Below, one piece after another: positions 1 through 9,376 of a stretch of DNA of 64,000 nucleotides. The notes under the pieces were generated by a model that was given only the letters and a program-made list of their open reading frames with translations, ran no database searches and was not told the DNA's origin. Each line of letters starts with the position of its first letter. The first letter of the stretch is position 1. Where the stretch lies: the NCBI GenBank assembly GCA_016795485.1, contig JAEUHM010000044.1, positions 62,001-126,000 of the forward strand, read 5' to 3'. Source of the stretch: Verrucomicrobiaceae bacterium (GTDB lineage: Bacteria; Verrucomicrobiota; Verrucomicrobiia; Verrucomicrobiales; Verrucomicrobiaceae). The position numbers were made by a program, and so were the translations under genes.

Positions 1-1005
1 GAATGGCTCAATCCCGGCATCCCTGAAGAGATCGGAAAGCTCATGATGCAGCGGGTGGGCACCAAGCCAGAAGTCATGGGCTCCGTCTACGTTCTGAGAC
101 AACATCCGACCACGTTCAGCCAAATCGCTGCAGAGTTGTGTGCCAACGAACCTCTTTTGACTGTGGCAACCAACGCTCAATTGACGGCCAATAGGTTCCA
201 CTCTGATCACTGGACGCTTGAGATCAAAACAGCGGGATCGTTGAGCGAGGTCACTTCGTCAGCGATTGTCGATACCACCGGTTCAGCGACTCTCGCCCCG
301 GCGGCATCGATTCAATCCAATGCTGACATCCGCCTGCATCGACCAGCGCTCATTGCTGAGTTTCACAACGTCTTAGGAGAGCTCACTGACTCCGCTCGTC
401 TCCAGATCGCTGGAGGCATCGTGCGCGCCATCCGTTCGGGGCAGTTGCCAGAGATGCTCTTGGGAGTCACGTTCCGCGCATCCCCTGCCCCGCGAGAAGT
501 TTTTGTGACTCTAGATTTAGAAGCTGGTGGCATGGAATGGAATCCTGGTGCGCCAACTTGCGTCGAAAATGCCTTCTCCAGCGCCAAAGAAGCACTTCTC
601 AAACTCTGGCAACATCTCCAGGTCACTGAACCCGCATTCTCTTCGTGCCCTGAGCCCATCTGGCCTTCCGATCTTGGAATACGAGAGTCCACGCGATGGA
701 TAGGTGACTATGTGCTGACCGCTAACGATCTACTGCAAAGCAGAAGGTTTGAGGACGAAGTAGCTCTGGCAGGCTGGCCTCTGGAGATGAGGGAAACCGC
801 ACGGGGCCCCAAGATCCGTTACTTTACGCGCCCCGCACCAGCAGGCATTCCCGCACGTTGCCTTCGGGCATCCGCAGTGCCGCGGCTGTGGTTTGCAGGT
901 CGCTGCATCTCAGCGGATCACGAGGCACTATCCTCCGTCCGAGTCATGGGGACCTGCCTCGCTACAGGGCAAGCAGCGGGCATTCTGGCTGCCCAGAGGA
1001 GGTGA
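1..1005 (+). CDS. FAD-dependent oxidoreductase, C-terminal part (5' end outside window)
   Basis: The frame is open from the first base, so the gene begins upstream and the N-terminal Rossmann nucleotide-binding motif is not visible. The part present matches the C-terminal half of the FAD-dependent oxidoreductases common in PVC bacteria (FAD_oxidored type, Pfam PF12831). Visible hallmarks are GDYVLTANDLL, then the late FAD-contacting block WFAGRCISADHEAL followed by RVMGTCLATGQAAG, which closes the flavin site in this family. No signal peptide can be judged. The substrate is unknown; relatives often sit in carbohydrate or secondary-metabolite loci. It stops about 150 bases before the convergent secreted-protein gene. 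Family assignment is firm, function is not. Confidence 0.82.
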   Translation, partial: EWLNPGIPEEIGKLMMQRVGTKPEVMGSVYVLRQHPTTFSQIAAELCANEPLLTVATNAQLTANRFHSDHWTLEIKTAGSLSEVTSSAIVDTTGSATLAPAASIQSNADIRLHRPALIAEFHNVLGELTDSARLQIAGGIVRAIRSGQLPEMLLGVTFRASPAPREVFVTLDLEAGGMEWNPGAPTCVENAFSSAKEALLKLWQHLQVTEPAFSSCPEPIWPSDLGIRESTRWIGDYVLTANDLLQSRRFEDEVALAGWPLEMRETARGPKIRYFTRPAPAGIPARCLRASAVPRLWFAGRCISADHEALSSVRVMGTCLATGQAAGILAAQRR

Positions 1006-1161
1006 GAGTAATCAAGCTCCACACCGCTCTTTCCTCCGCCCGCACTAAACAAAAAGAAACGGGCAACTACAACCCAACCGCCCAAATCCTTCTCAAAGTA
1101 TTCCCTGACCGTCTCCGAAGAGCCGTCCCATGCTGCGCAAGATGCCTTCAATGTTCCCCGA

Positions 1162-4100
1162 TCACGGCACATCGACATGCAGCAAGTGTGTCCCACCTGC
1201 TGCATCCGTGACCTGAATCACTACCTCGCCGTTGTTGTTGAAGCTGCGAGTCTGAGTTGGGCTGCCGGCCACTGCCAGCAATGCTTTGAAGCTTTTCACC
1301 GTGCTGCTGCCAAAGGCGTCACCTTCCTGGATCAGCTTCTTCACCTGCCCCAGGCTGTCCGTTGCCCAAATACCGGTATCGCTGGCGACACTCACACCGC
1401 CAGGACCTACGACAAGTGTGGCATAGAACAGCGGTCTACGTCCGTCGGGTAAGGCTACTGACGTAAACGCCTTCCACTGGCTCCCGGTGCTCGTTCCCAC
1501 TGGATGTGTGCTCTCTCTGGCGATCAAACTCAGCGTGCTACCGTTGTGATACCACACACCATCGTTACTGGAGGCGGCGATACCCGCGCTGCTACTCACC
1601 ATAGTGCTCCCTGCAAACGCAAACGCTCCGCCCGAGCCTAGAACAGGGTCTTTGAACCCGCCGAACACCCCTCCAGGGAATCCAGGGGCTGCCGCGCCCT
1701 TGGTCAATCGCCTGCTCAGGGCAAAAGTCGTATCATCCTCGGTGAAGATCGCCACGTTGTTCGCCGTCGTTGCATTGCCGCCCATCGCTGTGCCTACGAA
1801 CGCTTGTGCTGTGACCGTGTTCTGTCCTGGCAGTCCAAAACCCTTCCACACGGCGCCTACGTAGCCAGCAGCCGCTCCACCACTCTGGTAGCTCCAGGCC
1901 AGACTGCCATCATCGGCTACTGCACCCACTAAGATGCGTTTGTCCGCCAGAGTCACGCGCACCGCGATCTGATCCTGGCTGCCATCGTTTTCCACCCCCC
2001 GTCCTTGACCACCAGCTGCGGCCCTCGCCACCAGGGCGCTGATGACCTTCACACTGGAACCTAACAACGCACTGCCTTCCCGAAGCGCCAGTGTCGTCGT
2101 TGTGGTGTTGCGATTGTAAACCCATAGGCCCAAATCATCCACGGTAGTCACGGAGCCTGCCAGCTTACCCAAAAATGCCACAGCATCCGAACCGAGAGCC
2201 ACGGAGTCGAACGACTTCCACGTTGCCCCACCCGCGCCCGAAGCAGCATCGCCTTTGCGTGCAACGATCACTGCCGCTGCACCTCCAGGGCCATCAGGAT
2301 CAAGCGCAATCGCTGCATTATTGAGCGTCGTGACGGCACCTGTCGTGCTCGGAGCATTGGCCAGAGCAGCAACGACTGCCATGGAGCCATCTGTGCCCAG
2401 CAGCGGGTCTTTTAGTGTGCCTATGACCGTGTTGGTGAGTCCAGGAGCCGGGGCACCTTTAGCCAAAGTAAGAACAAGATTGCCAGGCCCGCCACGGAAG
2501 ATGCCGGAGCCACCCACCGTCCCAGCCTTCCAGTCACCCAACACAGCGATGTGACCCGCATCGTTGACGCTGGGAATGCCCAACTTCATCCACAGCGCTC
2601 CAGACGGGATGCCACTGCCCGGAGCACCCGCATTAGGAACTGCTCCGCCTTTGGAGTGCAGAGTTGTGAAGACAGGCTCGTTCGGAACTGCGTCGATCTC
2701 CACCGCTGAATGCAGCACACTGGCTGCAGTATTGCCCAATACATCTTGGTAACTGAGAGTCACAGCGTACACGCCATCCGAGAGGGCACTTCCGAAGGCG
2801 ATCTCCGCGCTGGACGTGGGATTGTTCACAGGAAAAGTGAAGTTGTGACTTCCCGCTGTCTCCTGAGAGCCGGCAAGCGTCAGTTCATTGGCACCAAAAC
2901 TCAACTTCACGCTTCCTGGCAGGGCCGTTTCGGGCAGTTGGAAAGACACCGGAACGTGAGTGCCATACGTCGTGCTCGCGGCTGGTGCGGAGAACATCGG
3001 AGGCGTTGTGATGGTATCCACCACTACGTTAGTATGCGTCACACTTGCCATCGGGTTGCCCAGATCGTCTTGATAGGAGAGCGTCACGGAGTACGTGCCA
3101 TCCGGGATGGGCGGCCCACTGACAACGTAGGGGGAGGCGGTGGGGTTGGCAGGGTTGAAGACAAAAGGTATCCAAACTCCCGGCAACTCGCCTAGAGAAG
3201 AGACAGTCAGTACGTGAGGGCCAAACGTGAGCTTCACCGAGCCAGGCAGCACGCCCACATCAGGCAGTGCATAGAACACCTGAAGGGCCGTAGCGTTGCT
3301 GGAGTTCGTTGCTGGGTCTTGAAGCAGAGGTGTGACGGTGATGGTATCGACGGTGATGTTGGTGTTCGTATCACTCGCGGCGGGGTTGCCCAGGGAGTCA
3401 GTGTAAACGAGCGACACAGCGTAGTTGGAGTCCGTGATGGGTCCATTGAACACACTAGCCACTGAAGGCGATGTGCCTGGATTGGTTGGATCAATGGTGA
3501 AGTTATGCACTCCCATCGTTTCCTCTGTTGCCGCCAAGGTCAACGTGGTCCCGCCAAAGTTCAGCGTCACACTTCCAGACTGCGCGTTCTCTGGCAAAAA
3601 GAAGCTCACGCTGATCGGCCCCGTGATCCGCACATTATCCGCTGGAGCGAGGAGAACGGGCGCCTGAGTCACTGTGTCTGGAAGCGTGTCTCTGTAAATG
3701 TCATACTGGGCGCCATTCAGGCGGCTATAGACGTAGTGGAACCCATCTGGACCGTAGCATGGTGTGGCCTCGGCCGTGGTTGCGGTGTTGGTGACATTCG
3801 TCTTGTTAGAGCCATCTAAGTTCATCTGCCACAGGTCACTGTCTGTTGCAGTAGCGCGCTGGTAGAGAATGCGTGTGCCGTCAGGCGAGATGTCTGGGTT
3901 CAGCGCATGAATATTGCTGCCTGCCTCATTGGTCAGTTGCGTGGGCGTGCCAGTGCCGTCGGAGTTGTACGACCACAAATCGTAATAGTTCGCCCCGTTG
4001 GGGATCGCGATCACCAGTTTGTCACCCGTTGGCGTGAGACACATCCCGCGAGTGCCTATGCCAGAGTTAGTAGCAGTGAGTACCACCGTGCCAAATGTGC

Positions 4101-4638
4101 TGGAGTCCTGCCCGGTGAGTGAGGAATACAGAGCCGTGCGGATGGTCAGGCTATTCGTACCGCCACCGTTGGGCTGGTTGCGCCACACCATGCGAGTACC
4201 GTCACGAGACACAACCATCACGTTGCTGTTATGGCCACCGGTCACCGTGATCTTCGGGATGAAGACCGTGCCCTGAGCACCAGTGGTAGAAGAGCGCACC
4301 GCCGGTGCCTGTGTGGTATCAAAAGCGAGCAGTTCATGGATAAAGTTCGTCTCAGCCACCATCAGAGTGTCGGTGCTTCCCACCCACCAGAGCGCATCCG
4401 CATACCCGTTGAGCGTTAGCCCACTGGCCGCCAATGCCTCGCTTGTGCCATTGGCGTTCACTATGCCCACATCCCGTGCGGTTCCCCGCAGGTAGGCCAC
4501 TTTGTTGTTCGTCGGATGCCAGCGTGGAGCCACGTCATCCCCCGTGCTGGTTGTGAGTTGTGTTGGAGTTGCTATTCCAAGTCCTGTTGTAAGCCAAAGG
4601 CAGGCGAACGCCAAAGATAGACGGATTGTCGTTTTCAT
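1162..4638 (-). CDS. large secreted protein: TolB-like propeller, three Ig-like repeats, C-terminal repeat region
   Basis: 1158 residues with a clear signal peptide (about 1-24), so exported. Residues ~25-320 carry WD40/TolB-type propeller blades (PDISPDGTRILYQR and TPTQLTNEAG are typical). Residues ~325-650 hold three near-identical ~106-residue Ig-like modules, each running from LPE..GSVKLSFG through the E..G.H.F block to DG.Y.VTLSYQD.LGN and ending in VDTIT. Residues ~660-1158 contain repeated blocks of the type NDAGHIAVLG and LTLAKGAPAPG seen in verrucomicrobial extracellular proteins. There are no catalytic motifs. It is probably a surface or extracellular binding protein. It converges with the oxidoreductase gene and has a 680-base gene-poor region upstream. 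Confidence 0.8.
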   Translation of the reverse strand: MKTTIRLSLAFACLWLTTGLGIATPTQLTTSTGDDVAPRWHPTNNKVAYLRGTARDVGIVNANGTSEALAASGLTLNGYADALWWVGSTDTLMVAETNFIHELLAFDTTQAPAVRSSTTGAQGTVFIPKITVTGGHNSNVMVVSRDGTRMVWRNQPNGGGTNSLTIRTALYSSLTGQDSSTFGTVVLTATNSGIGTRGMCLTPTGDKLVIAIPNGANYYDLWSYNSDGTGTPTQLTNEAGSNIHALNPDISPDGTRILYQRATATDSDLWQMNLDGSNKTNVTNTATTAEATPCYGPDGFHYVYSRLNGAQYDIYRDTLPDTVTQAPVLLAPADNVRITGPISVSFFLPENAQSGSVTLNFGGTTLTLAATEETMGVHNFTIDPTNPGTSPSVASVFNGPITDSNYAVSLVYTDSLGNPAASDTNTNITVDTITVTPLLQDPATNSSNATALQVFYALPDVGVLPGSVKLTFGPHVLTVSSLGELPGVWIPFVFNPANPTASPYVVSGPPIPDGTYSVTLSYQDDLGNPMASVTHTNVVVDTITTPPMFSAPAASTTYGTHVPVSFQLPETALPGSVKLSFGANELTLAGSQETAGSHNFTFPVNNPTSSAEIAFGSALSDGVYAVTLSYQDVLGNTAASVLHSAVEIDAVPNEPVFTTLHSKGGAVPNAGAPGSGIPSGALWMKLGIPSVNDAGHIAVLGDWKAGTVGGSGIFRGGPGNLVLTLAKGAPAPGLTNTVIGTLKDPLLGTDGSMAVVAALANAPSTTGAVTTLNNAAIALDPDGPGGAAAVIVARKGDAASGAGGATWKSFDSVALGSDAVAFLGKLAGSVTTVDDLGLWVYNRNTTTTTLALREGSALLGSSVKVISALVARAAAGGQGRGVENDGSQDQIAVRVTLADKRILVGAVADDGSLAWSYQSGGAAAGYVGAVWKGFGLPGQNTVTAQAFVGTAMGGNATTANNVAIFTEDDTTFALSRRLTKGAAAPGFPGGVFGGFKDPVLGSGGAFAFAGSTMVSSSAGIAASSNDGVWYHNGSTLSLIARESTHPVGTSTGSQWKAFTSVALPDGRRPLFYATLVVGPGGVSVASDTGIWATDSLGQVKKLIQEGDAFGSSTVKSFKALLAVAGSPTQTRSFNNNGEVVIQVTDAAGGTHLLHVDVP

Positions 4639-5036
4639 ATGCTCAATGTTGAAGTGTGCTTAATGGAGAGGCACACGGCTGAAGTTGACCGCACAATGGA
4701 CGCTCGAACTGAGGTAGCTGGCACCGCTAGAAGGTGCACGAGGGAAATAATAATCACCCGTTATACCCCACATCCCTATGGGTGACGAGAAATATCTAGG
4801 GGGGGATGGTCAACCCTGCCGGATGCCTATCTTGATGCCATCCACCACGGACCTGCGGTTCCTCGACATCGGCAATCAAATGAGACGCCGATACCCCAAG
4901 CGCCTTCATGGCAGACCAGCAGACGTCATCAACGCTCAACCCGCTTGTCATGGGTGTGTCAGAGCACAACGGGTTTCGAGAGCGGTGGGAGGGTTTCTCA
5001 CGTCCCTCCAGGACGGTGTCCCTATTCGTTGCCTAT

Positions 5037-5092
5037 CCGGTGGTTTCGTTTCACTTCACCACCGGCTAATCTCTCGCAAGCCTCCGGCTTGG
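5037..5092 (+). repeat. REP-like palindromic element, copy A
   Basis: Core CTTCACCACCGGCTAAT followed by GCAAGCCTCCGGCTTG, an imperfect hairpin (AAGCC..GGCTT). An inverted homologous copy lies at 5204-5265. The sequence type, a short GC-rich element ending in a CCTCCGG hairpin, resembles dispersed intergenic repeats of planctomycetes and verrucomicrobia. Non-coding. Confidence 0.6.
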
Positions 5093-5203
5093 AATGCAGG
5101 TCCGAGTTGAATCCAAGTCGGCGGGGCATTTCGATTCACTCCAACACAGGGCCCATATGTCACAAGCCCCTGCTTGGAATAACTGCCAACGCTTGTGCCG
5201 CCC

Positions 5204-5265
5204 CCGAGCCGGAGGCTCGAAAGAAATTAGCCGTGGGTGAAGCGAGGCACGAGCGTAACCCCCGG
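5204..5265 (-). repeat. REP-like palindromic element, copy B (inverted)
   Basis: On the minus strand it reads CTTCACCCACGGCTAAT then CGAGCCTCCGGCTCG, matching copy A at 5037-5092 at most positions with compensating changes in the hairpin arms (GAGCC..GGCTC here, AAGCC..GGCTT there). The two copies face each other about 110 bases apart. Confidence 0.6.
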
Positions 5266-5315
5266 TCGTCGATCAGAAACGCATTGCGCTCTGGAGGAGC
5301 GCGAGAGGGCTTAGA

Positions 5316-6089
5316 TTACCCCACGGTCCGGATCATTTCCGCGCTCCAGGGGCTTTGGCCGGTTTTGCCGCCTTGGGTGGCTAGGCGGAAAACCAAGCGC
5401 TGGCCGACGATGAGGTTATCCAGGCGAAGACTGGTCTTGGTGGTGTTGGCTAGTTGGCGGAACACGCGCACTTCTTCATCCAAACTGTACTCCACCAGAT
5501 AACCGCGTGCGTTCTCCACTCCGTCCCAACGCAGTAACATCATGCCCGGAAACTCTGACAGGTAAGCTCTGATGTTGGTAGGCGGTGGCAGTGCGCCAAT
5601 GGGGCTGCGATCCTTTACGACATCGAGGCCCGCACTCCGTATCTTGAAGGGGTTGCCTTTGCTGGCAGTCTGGACATAGGCTCCACGTGTCACCATCTTG
5701 GCTGTTAGGGCCTCTCTGGCCTTATCCTTGCCAACAGTGGCGGCAGCGACCAATGCGCGGAGTTCCTGGAGGAGTTGCAGCTTCTCTTTGTAGAGTTCAA
5801 AGGAGTCATTCATGTCATCCTCAGGAGGTTGCGGGTCCTCGAAGTCGGGATTGTCCACCATCCTGGCCAAATGGTTCTTCACGAAGCTTAGGAACTCCAG
5901 GTCGGTGCGCTTGGTAAGGTTCATCTTCACCTTGGAGATGGGTGCTGTGGGTTCAACCATCTCGCCGAGGCGGCTCCATCTCAGCGTTTTCTCATGTAGC
6001 GCCTCATCCAAGACGGGTGTCTGGACCGAGTCCGTGATCACAGGCTCAGTAGCGGCTCCGGCGAGGGTATCGAGTGAAGGAGGTTTCAT
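5316..6089 (-). CDS. fibronectin type III domain protein, unknown function
   Basis: 257 residues. Residues ~165-255 form one fibronectin-III-like module: RWDGVENARGYLVEYSLD is the typical strand B-C region and the tail ends in SPWSAEMIRTVG. The N-terminal ~80 residues are polar. Residues ~105-145 are helical (KEKLQLLQELRALV...GKDKAREALTAKM) and may form a short coiled coil. No signal peptide or membrane segment is visible, so it is probably cytoplasmic or exported by an unrecognised route. There are no catalytic motifs. It stands alone, with gene-poor stretches on both sides. Proteins of this shape occur in Verrucomicrobiota, but I cannot assign a role. Confidence 0.7.
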   Translation of the reverse strand: MKPPSLDTLAGAATEPVITDSVQTPVLDEALHEKTLRWSRLGEMVEPTAPISKVKMNLTKRTDLEFLSFVKNHLARMVDNPDFEDPQPPEDDMNDSFELYKEKLQLLQELRALVAAATVGKDKAREALTAKMVTRGAYVQTASKGNPFKIRSAGLDVVKDRSPIGALPPPTNIRAYLSEFPGMMLLRWDGVENARGYLVEYSLDEEVRVFRQLANTTKTSLRLDNLIVGQRLVFRLATQGGKTGQSPWSAEMIRTVG

Positions 6090-6404
6090 AGATGTATGGA
6101 TATTTTAGTCTTCCTGAATAAAAAGACAAGTTATAAATACAGAAAACATGATTTTTATATTAAATCCGATGTATTTCCGGCTAGAAGCGCCCCTTTTCTG
6201 CTCTGGCTCCCCGGTTTGCTGCCCAGAAAACCTGCAGGGTTGGCCAGAAATGGCTGCCATCTGGCTGGAAAAGTCCGTTTTCAGACCGGAAAAATGATTT
6301 TTCCACCCAGAAACCGGGCCATTCTGCCCCGATTTCAAATATAGTTGATGCCCAAACAGGCTTTTCCAAGCAGGCGGTTTTCAGGTGTGAGAATGCGGGC
6401 GTAG

Positions 6405-6423
6405 CTTCGATTGGTAATCGAAG
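6405..6423 (+). repeat. REP-like hairpin, copy 1
   Basis: Perfect hairpin CTTCGATT-GGT-AATCGAAG preceded by GCGTAG. An inverted relative lies at 6474-6490. Confidence 0.55.
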
Positions 6424-6473
6424 TGTTGTGCTCCGTTGGGTCGGCGGCTTTGCGGTGTCAGGAGATGTTCCCC

Positions 6474-6490
6474 TTCGAGTGGCACTCGAA
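6474..6490 (-). repeat. REP-like hairpin, copy 2 (inverted)
   Basis: On the minus strand CGTAGT is followed by TTCGAGT-GCC-ACTCGAA, the same design as 6405-6423 (CGTAG, then a TTCGA.T hairpin with a 3-base loop). The two face each other across ~50 bases, an arrangement like a BIME pair. Confidence 0.55.
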
Positions 6491-6985
6491 ACTACGTTTG
6501 ATGCCGATAGTCGCCTTCTTTGCGTTTTCAGCGATGTAGCGCTGGAAGGCTTTTAGCTCCGTTTCTTCCCTCGCGATTTAGGCGTAGCAGTCTCAGGGGC
6601 GGTGTTTTCCATTGTAAGCCAATGCCATTTACAGACGCAGGGGCATTCGTTCCACAACGTTTCCAAGTGATCTAGGGCGTATTTCTTCTCTCAGCTTTTT
6701 TGCCTTCTTTCTGATGTCGAACTGTCCACACGCCATCCCTGGCGATGGCGCGACGGATGAGTCTTTTAATGCAGTCTCAGCCTTTTCGTTTGTTACCGCG
6801 TTGTTATGATCAAAGGCAAACCCCTACCAGTCACCAAACCAAATATACACCTAACAATCACCGACACACTCATCCACAGCACTAACCAATCAAGACAAAC
6901 TATTTCCATGCGCCATCAACCGCCTCGGCAAGGTAATGACTAGAACTTGGCAACAGAAAATGCCAACCCCCGGAGGCGAAGGCGG

Positions 6986-7639
6986 ATGAGCCGAGTTCAA
7001 AGGGTGAATTGTAACAATAAGCCACGCATGCTCAATAATCTTTCCATCCCCGAACTTGGACTCTGGAGCGCCTGGCTCTTGGATTACCCTTGCAGTCTAA
7101 TCGCAAGCTCAAACCTGCCCGGTCACGATCTCTTCTGCGAGACAGTTATAATCGCTATTAGCCAGACCATATACCCTGAGTCGTATCGCGAACCTTGGGG
7201 AATAACAAACCTCAAAGCACCCGGCCCACCAGGAACCTGCTACCATCTTGAGTCGATAGCCGAAGGCTACGGAAGCACAGAGCCTCCTGAGTCCCTCGCA
7301 GGGATTATCTTCCAAGAGTGGGCACCGTGCATGCACTCAATTCTCTCTGATGCATTCGAACTCGAGCTTTCCGACTGGCTAGACTCAAACAAAAGAGAAC
7401 TTGTTGAACTGGAGAAGATAGAACTTCGGCTTGCATCGTTCTGGGACTACATGACTCCCGGGATCGATCGTTACCCTGACTTGGAGACTTACACCGCGTT
7501 GAAACAACTCATCCCAAGGGGAGAATCTGACAGTACTGCCCAGATCCAACGATCCTTAGCCCAAACAAGCGTGGCTGAGTTTTTGGACCGATTGCCATTT
7601 TTTGGGCTGCATCGGAAAAAACTGATGACAGGCCTTTGA
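6986..7639 (+). CDS. hypothetical protein, no recognised family
   Basis: 217 residues from the ATG at 6986, which I prefer over the TTG at 6947 because GGAGGCG lies 8-15 bases upstream and the 13 extra residues would be low-complexity arginine. The protein is soluble-looking, with no signal peptide or membrane segment. It is acidic in the middle (ELELSDWLDSNKRELVELEKIELRLASF, helical) and carries aromatic-rich segments near the N-terminus. I recognise no domain. Codon use is less GC-biased than in neighbouring housekeeping genes and it sits between two long gene-poor stretches, so it may be an acquired or orphan gene. An annotator would likely leave it as hypothetical. Confidence 0.55.
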   Translation: MSRVQRVNCNNKPRMLNNLSIPELGLWSAWLLDYPCSLIASSNLPGHDLFCETVIIAISQTIYPESYREPWGITNLKAPGPPGTCYHLESIAEGYGSTEPPESLAGIIFQEWAPCMHSILSDAFELELSDWLDSNKRELVELEKIELRLASFWDYMTPGIDRYPDLETYTALKQLIPRGESDSTAQIQRSLAQTSVAEFLDRLPFFGLHRKKLMTGL

Positions 7640-8297
7640 TGGTCCAACACGGCAACATGATTTCCAGAAAATGCGAATGCCCCAACGATGTCAATTTGCT
7701 TTGATCTGGTTAGTTACCCTCCTTGGAAGGGGTCAGTATTCTCAGACTGATCAAGCACGATTTTCAGAGAGATAGCAGAAGTACAAGCGCGGAGGTGGCC
7801 ATGGCGTGGAGCGCTATTGCTGGGTGTGGCATGGACCGGGCACATGCGCAAAAGTTTGAACGGTTGGAAGCCAAATTCGGCATCGCGAACTGAGTCGGGA
7901 ACAACAGCATGGAAATGGTTTATCTGGGTTTATGCCCAGACATCTTCAGAAACCTAATCTGTGGGCCTTCCTGATTCCGTTGGAGAGGATCCGGGATTTT
8001 CACAAAATGCAATCACTCGGACAATAGTAGTGGGAGGTTGTCACAACTCTATTCTAAAGCGCGGTGGTTACTGGGGTAGTCAAAGCGTTCGCTGGGTGCG
8101 ATCCCCGAAAGGTGGGGCTGGGGCGCTGGTACGGCGGCGCACCACCGGATGCGATCATCTGATTGAGCGAAAGATTCTGGCGCTGAAAATCCTGTCGATT
8201 TCTGATGAAAGACGATTTCCCTCTTTTCAACCGAGACGAGTGCTCTATCATCGCCGCCTCACTGTCAAACCAACCCTTAACCACTTACACCCTTACT
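7640..8297. other. gene-poor interval upstream of the isomerase-like gene
   Basis: No supported gene. A 30-codon frame from ATG 7801 to TGA 7893 is too short and contextless to call. The stretch upstream of 8298 must contain the isomerase promoter. I see no convincing -35/-10 pair, repeat or RNA gene. Confidence 0.5.
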
Positions 8298-9320
8298 ATG
8301 AGTTCACTGCCAAAACTGCACAACGCCATGTGGCCCGGCCTTGTCGGCAAAGAGCCAAATACCGATCACCCGCCGATCAGTCTTGATCGCATGCTTGAAC
8401 TGACCGCCGCTGCTGAAGTCAACGGCCAAAAGTTTGAGGGTGTGGACCTGTTCTTGTTCCATCCTCACACGGATCCAGACGCGTCTGATGATGACATCAA
8501 GGCGATGGCAGATAAGATCGCTGCTAAAGGCCTGAATGTGGGTTCCCTGGTGGCTCCAGTCTGGCCAGGAACGGTGGGAAGCACTTCCATGGGAACGGCT
8601 GAGGACCGCGCGAAGTTTGTGCTCGCCGTGGAGAAAGCTTGCCGCATTGGCAAAGTCTTGAATGAGCATGGCGTTCGCAAGTATGGCGTCATCCGCATTG
8701 ACGCCGCAGATAGCCCAACGAACTGGTCTGCCGACCCTGCTGGAAACACCAAGAAGATTGCTGAAACCTTCCGTGAAGCCGCGAAAGTGGCTCAAGGTTA
8801 TGGTGAGCGTCTCGCCGCTGAGGGGGAAATCTGCTGGGGGGGCATGCACTCCTGGAAGGCGATGATCGACACCCTAGAGGCAACCGGAATGCCTGAGGTC
8901 GTGGGCTTCCAAGCTGACCTCGCCCACACCTACCTCTACCTCATGGGCTACAACGCCCCTGACGCCGCGCTGCTCCAGCCTGGCTACAGCGATGGTGAGT
9001 TCTGGGCGGCTTACGCCAAGATGACCGATGCTCTCCGCCCGTGGACGATCGACTTCCACGTCGCTCAGAACGATGGCTCGGTGCACGGCACGGGTTCACA
9101 CGACAAAACGGGCCGTCACTGCCAAGCTGATGATCCTAACGGCAAACTGGACATTACCAAGTGCTCTGGCTACTGGCTCAAAGATGCAGCTAGCCGTGGA
9201 ATCAAGCACATCTGCTGGGATGGCTGCATGTTCCCGAACGCCGTGCTGGAAGACCCGAACACCTACAACAAGATCCTGGCTGCCATGATCAAGGTGCGCG
9301 AGGCGAACGGTTGGAGCTGA
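8298..9320 (+). CDS. sugar phosphate isomerase/epimerase-like TIM-barrel protein
   Basis: 340 residues from ATG 8298; the in-frame start at 8205 would add 31 residues without family resemblance. The pattern is that of the xylose isomerase-like TIM barrel (AP_endonuc_2 clan): an early strand with [24 protein letters not shown], then GVIRIDAA, an [12 protein letters not shown] strand carrying a putative metal-binding Glu and His, [12 protein letters not shown] with Asp and His, and late [13 protein letters not shown]. Such enzymes isomerise or epimerise sugars using a divalent metal; the substrate cannot be told. No signal peptide, so cytoplasmic. It is followed at once by a strong terminator, which points to a single-gene unit. 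Confidence 0.85.
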   Translation: MSSLPKLHNAMWPGLVGKEPNTDHPPISLDRMLELTAAAEVNGQKFEGVDLFLFHPHTDPDASDDDIKAMADKIAAKGLNVGSLVAPVWPGTVGSTSMGTAEDRAKFVLAVEKACRIGKVLNEHGVRKYGVIRIDAADSPTNWSADPAGNTKKIAETFREAAKVAQGYGERLAAEGEICWGGMHSWKAMIDTLEATGMPEVVGFQADLAHTYLYLMGYNAPDAALLQPGYSDGEFWAAYAKMTDALRPWTIDFHVAQNDGSVHGTGSHDKTGRHCQADDPNGKLDITKCSGYWLKDAASRGIKHICWDGCMFPNAVLEDPNTYNKILAAMIKVREANGWS

Positions 9321-9340
9321 TCTCTGAAAGTGATTACGAA

Positions 9341-9373
9341 CCGCCCGCTGGCAATACCGGCGGGCGGTTTTTT
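9341..9373 (+). terminator. Rho-independent terminator of the isomerase-like gene
   Basis: Stem CCGCCCGCTGG / CCGGCGGGCGG around a CAATA-type loop, followed by six T. It lies 20 bases after the stop at 9320 and just before the convergent aminotransferase stop at 9377. Confidence 0.88.
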
Positions 9374-9376
9374 GTG

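Larger units (their letters stand above)
4639..5315. other. gene-poor interval with an inverted pair of palindromic repeats
   Basis: No convincing gene. The open frames here (such as 4945-5502 on plus) run across the two repeat copies annotated separately and into the 3' end of the next gene in the wrong frame. The part next to 4638 must hold the promoter of the secreted propeller protein, but I see no clear -35/-10 pair. Confidence 0.6.
6090..6985. other. gene-poor, AT-richer interval with two hairpin repeats
   Basis: About 900 bases without a supportable gene. 6105-6180 is AT-rich, unlike the flanks. 6180-6345 is built of loosely repeated CCAGAAA / TGGCTGGAAAA words. 6396-6500 holds an inverted hairpin pair annotated separately. 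6780-6930 is rich in C and A. The small open frames on both strands around 6096-6369 look like by-products of the repeated words. Confidence 0.5.

Noticed and set aside
4945-5502. 185-residue plus-strand open frame
   Set aside because: Runs through the palindromic repeat pair and then antisense through the 3' end of the fibronectin-III gene; no protein-like features.
6396-6490. tRNA gene (sequence GCGGGCGTAGCTTCGATTGG resembles a tRNA 5' end)
   Set aside because: No matching acceptor arm or T-arm; the two hairpins are an inverted repeat pair.
7801-7893. 30-codon small gene
   Set aside because: Short, without ribosome-binding site, domain or conserved context.
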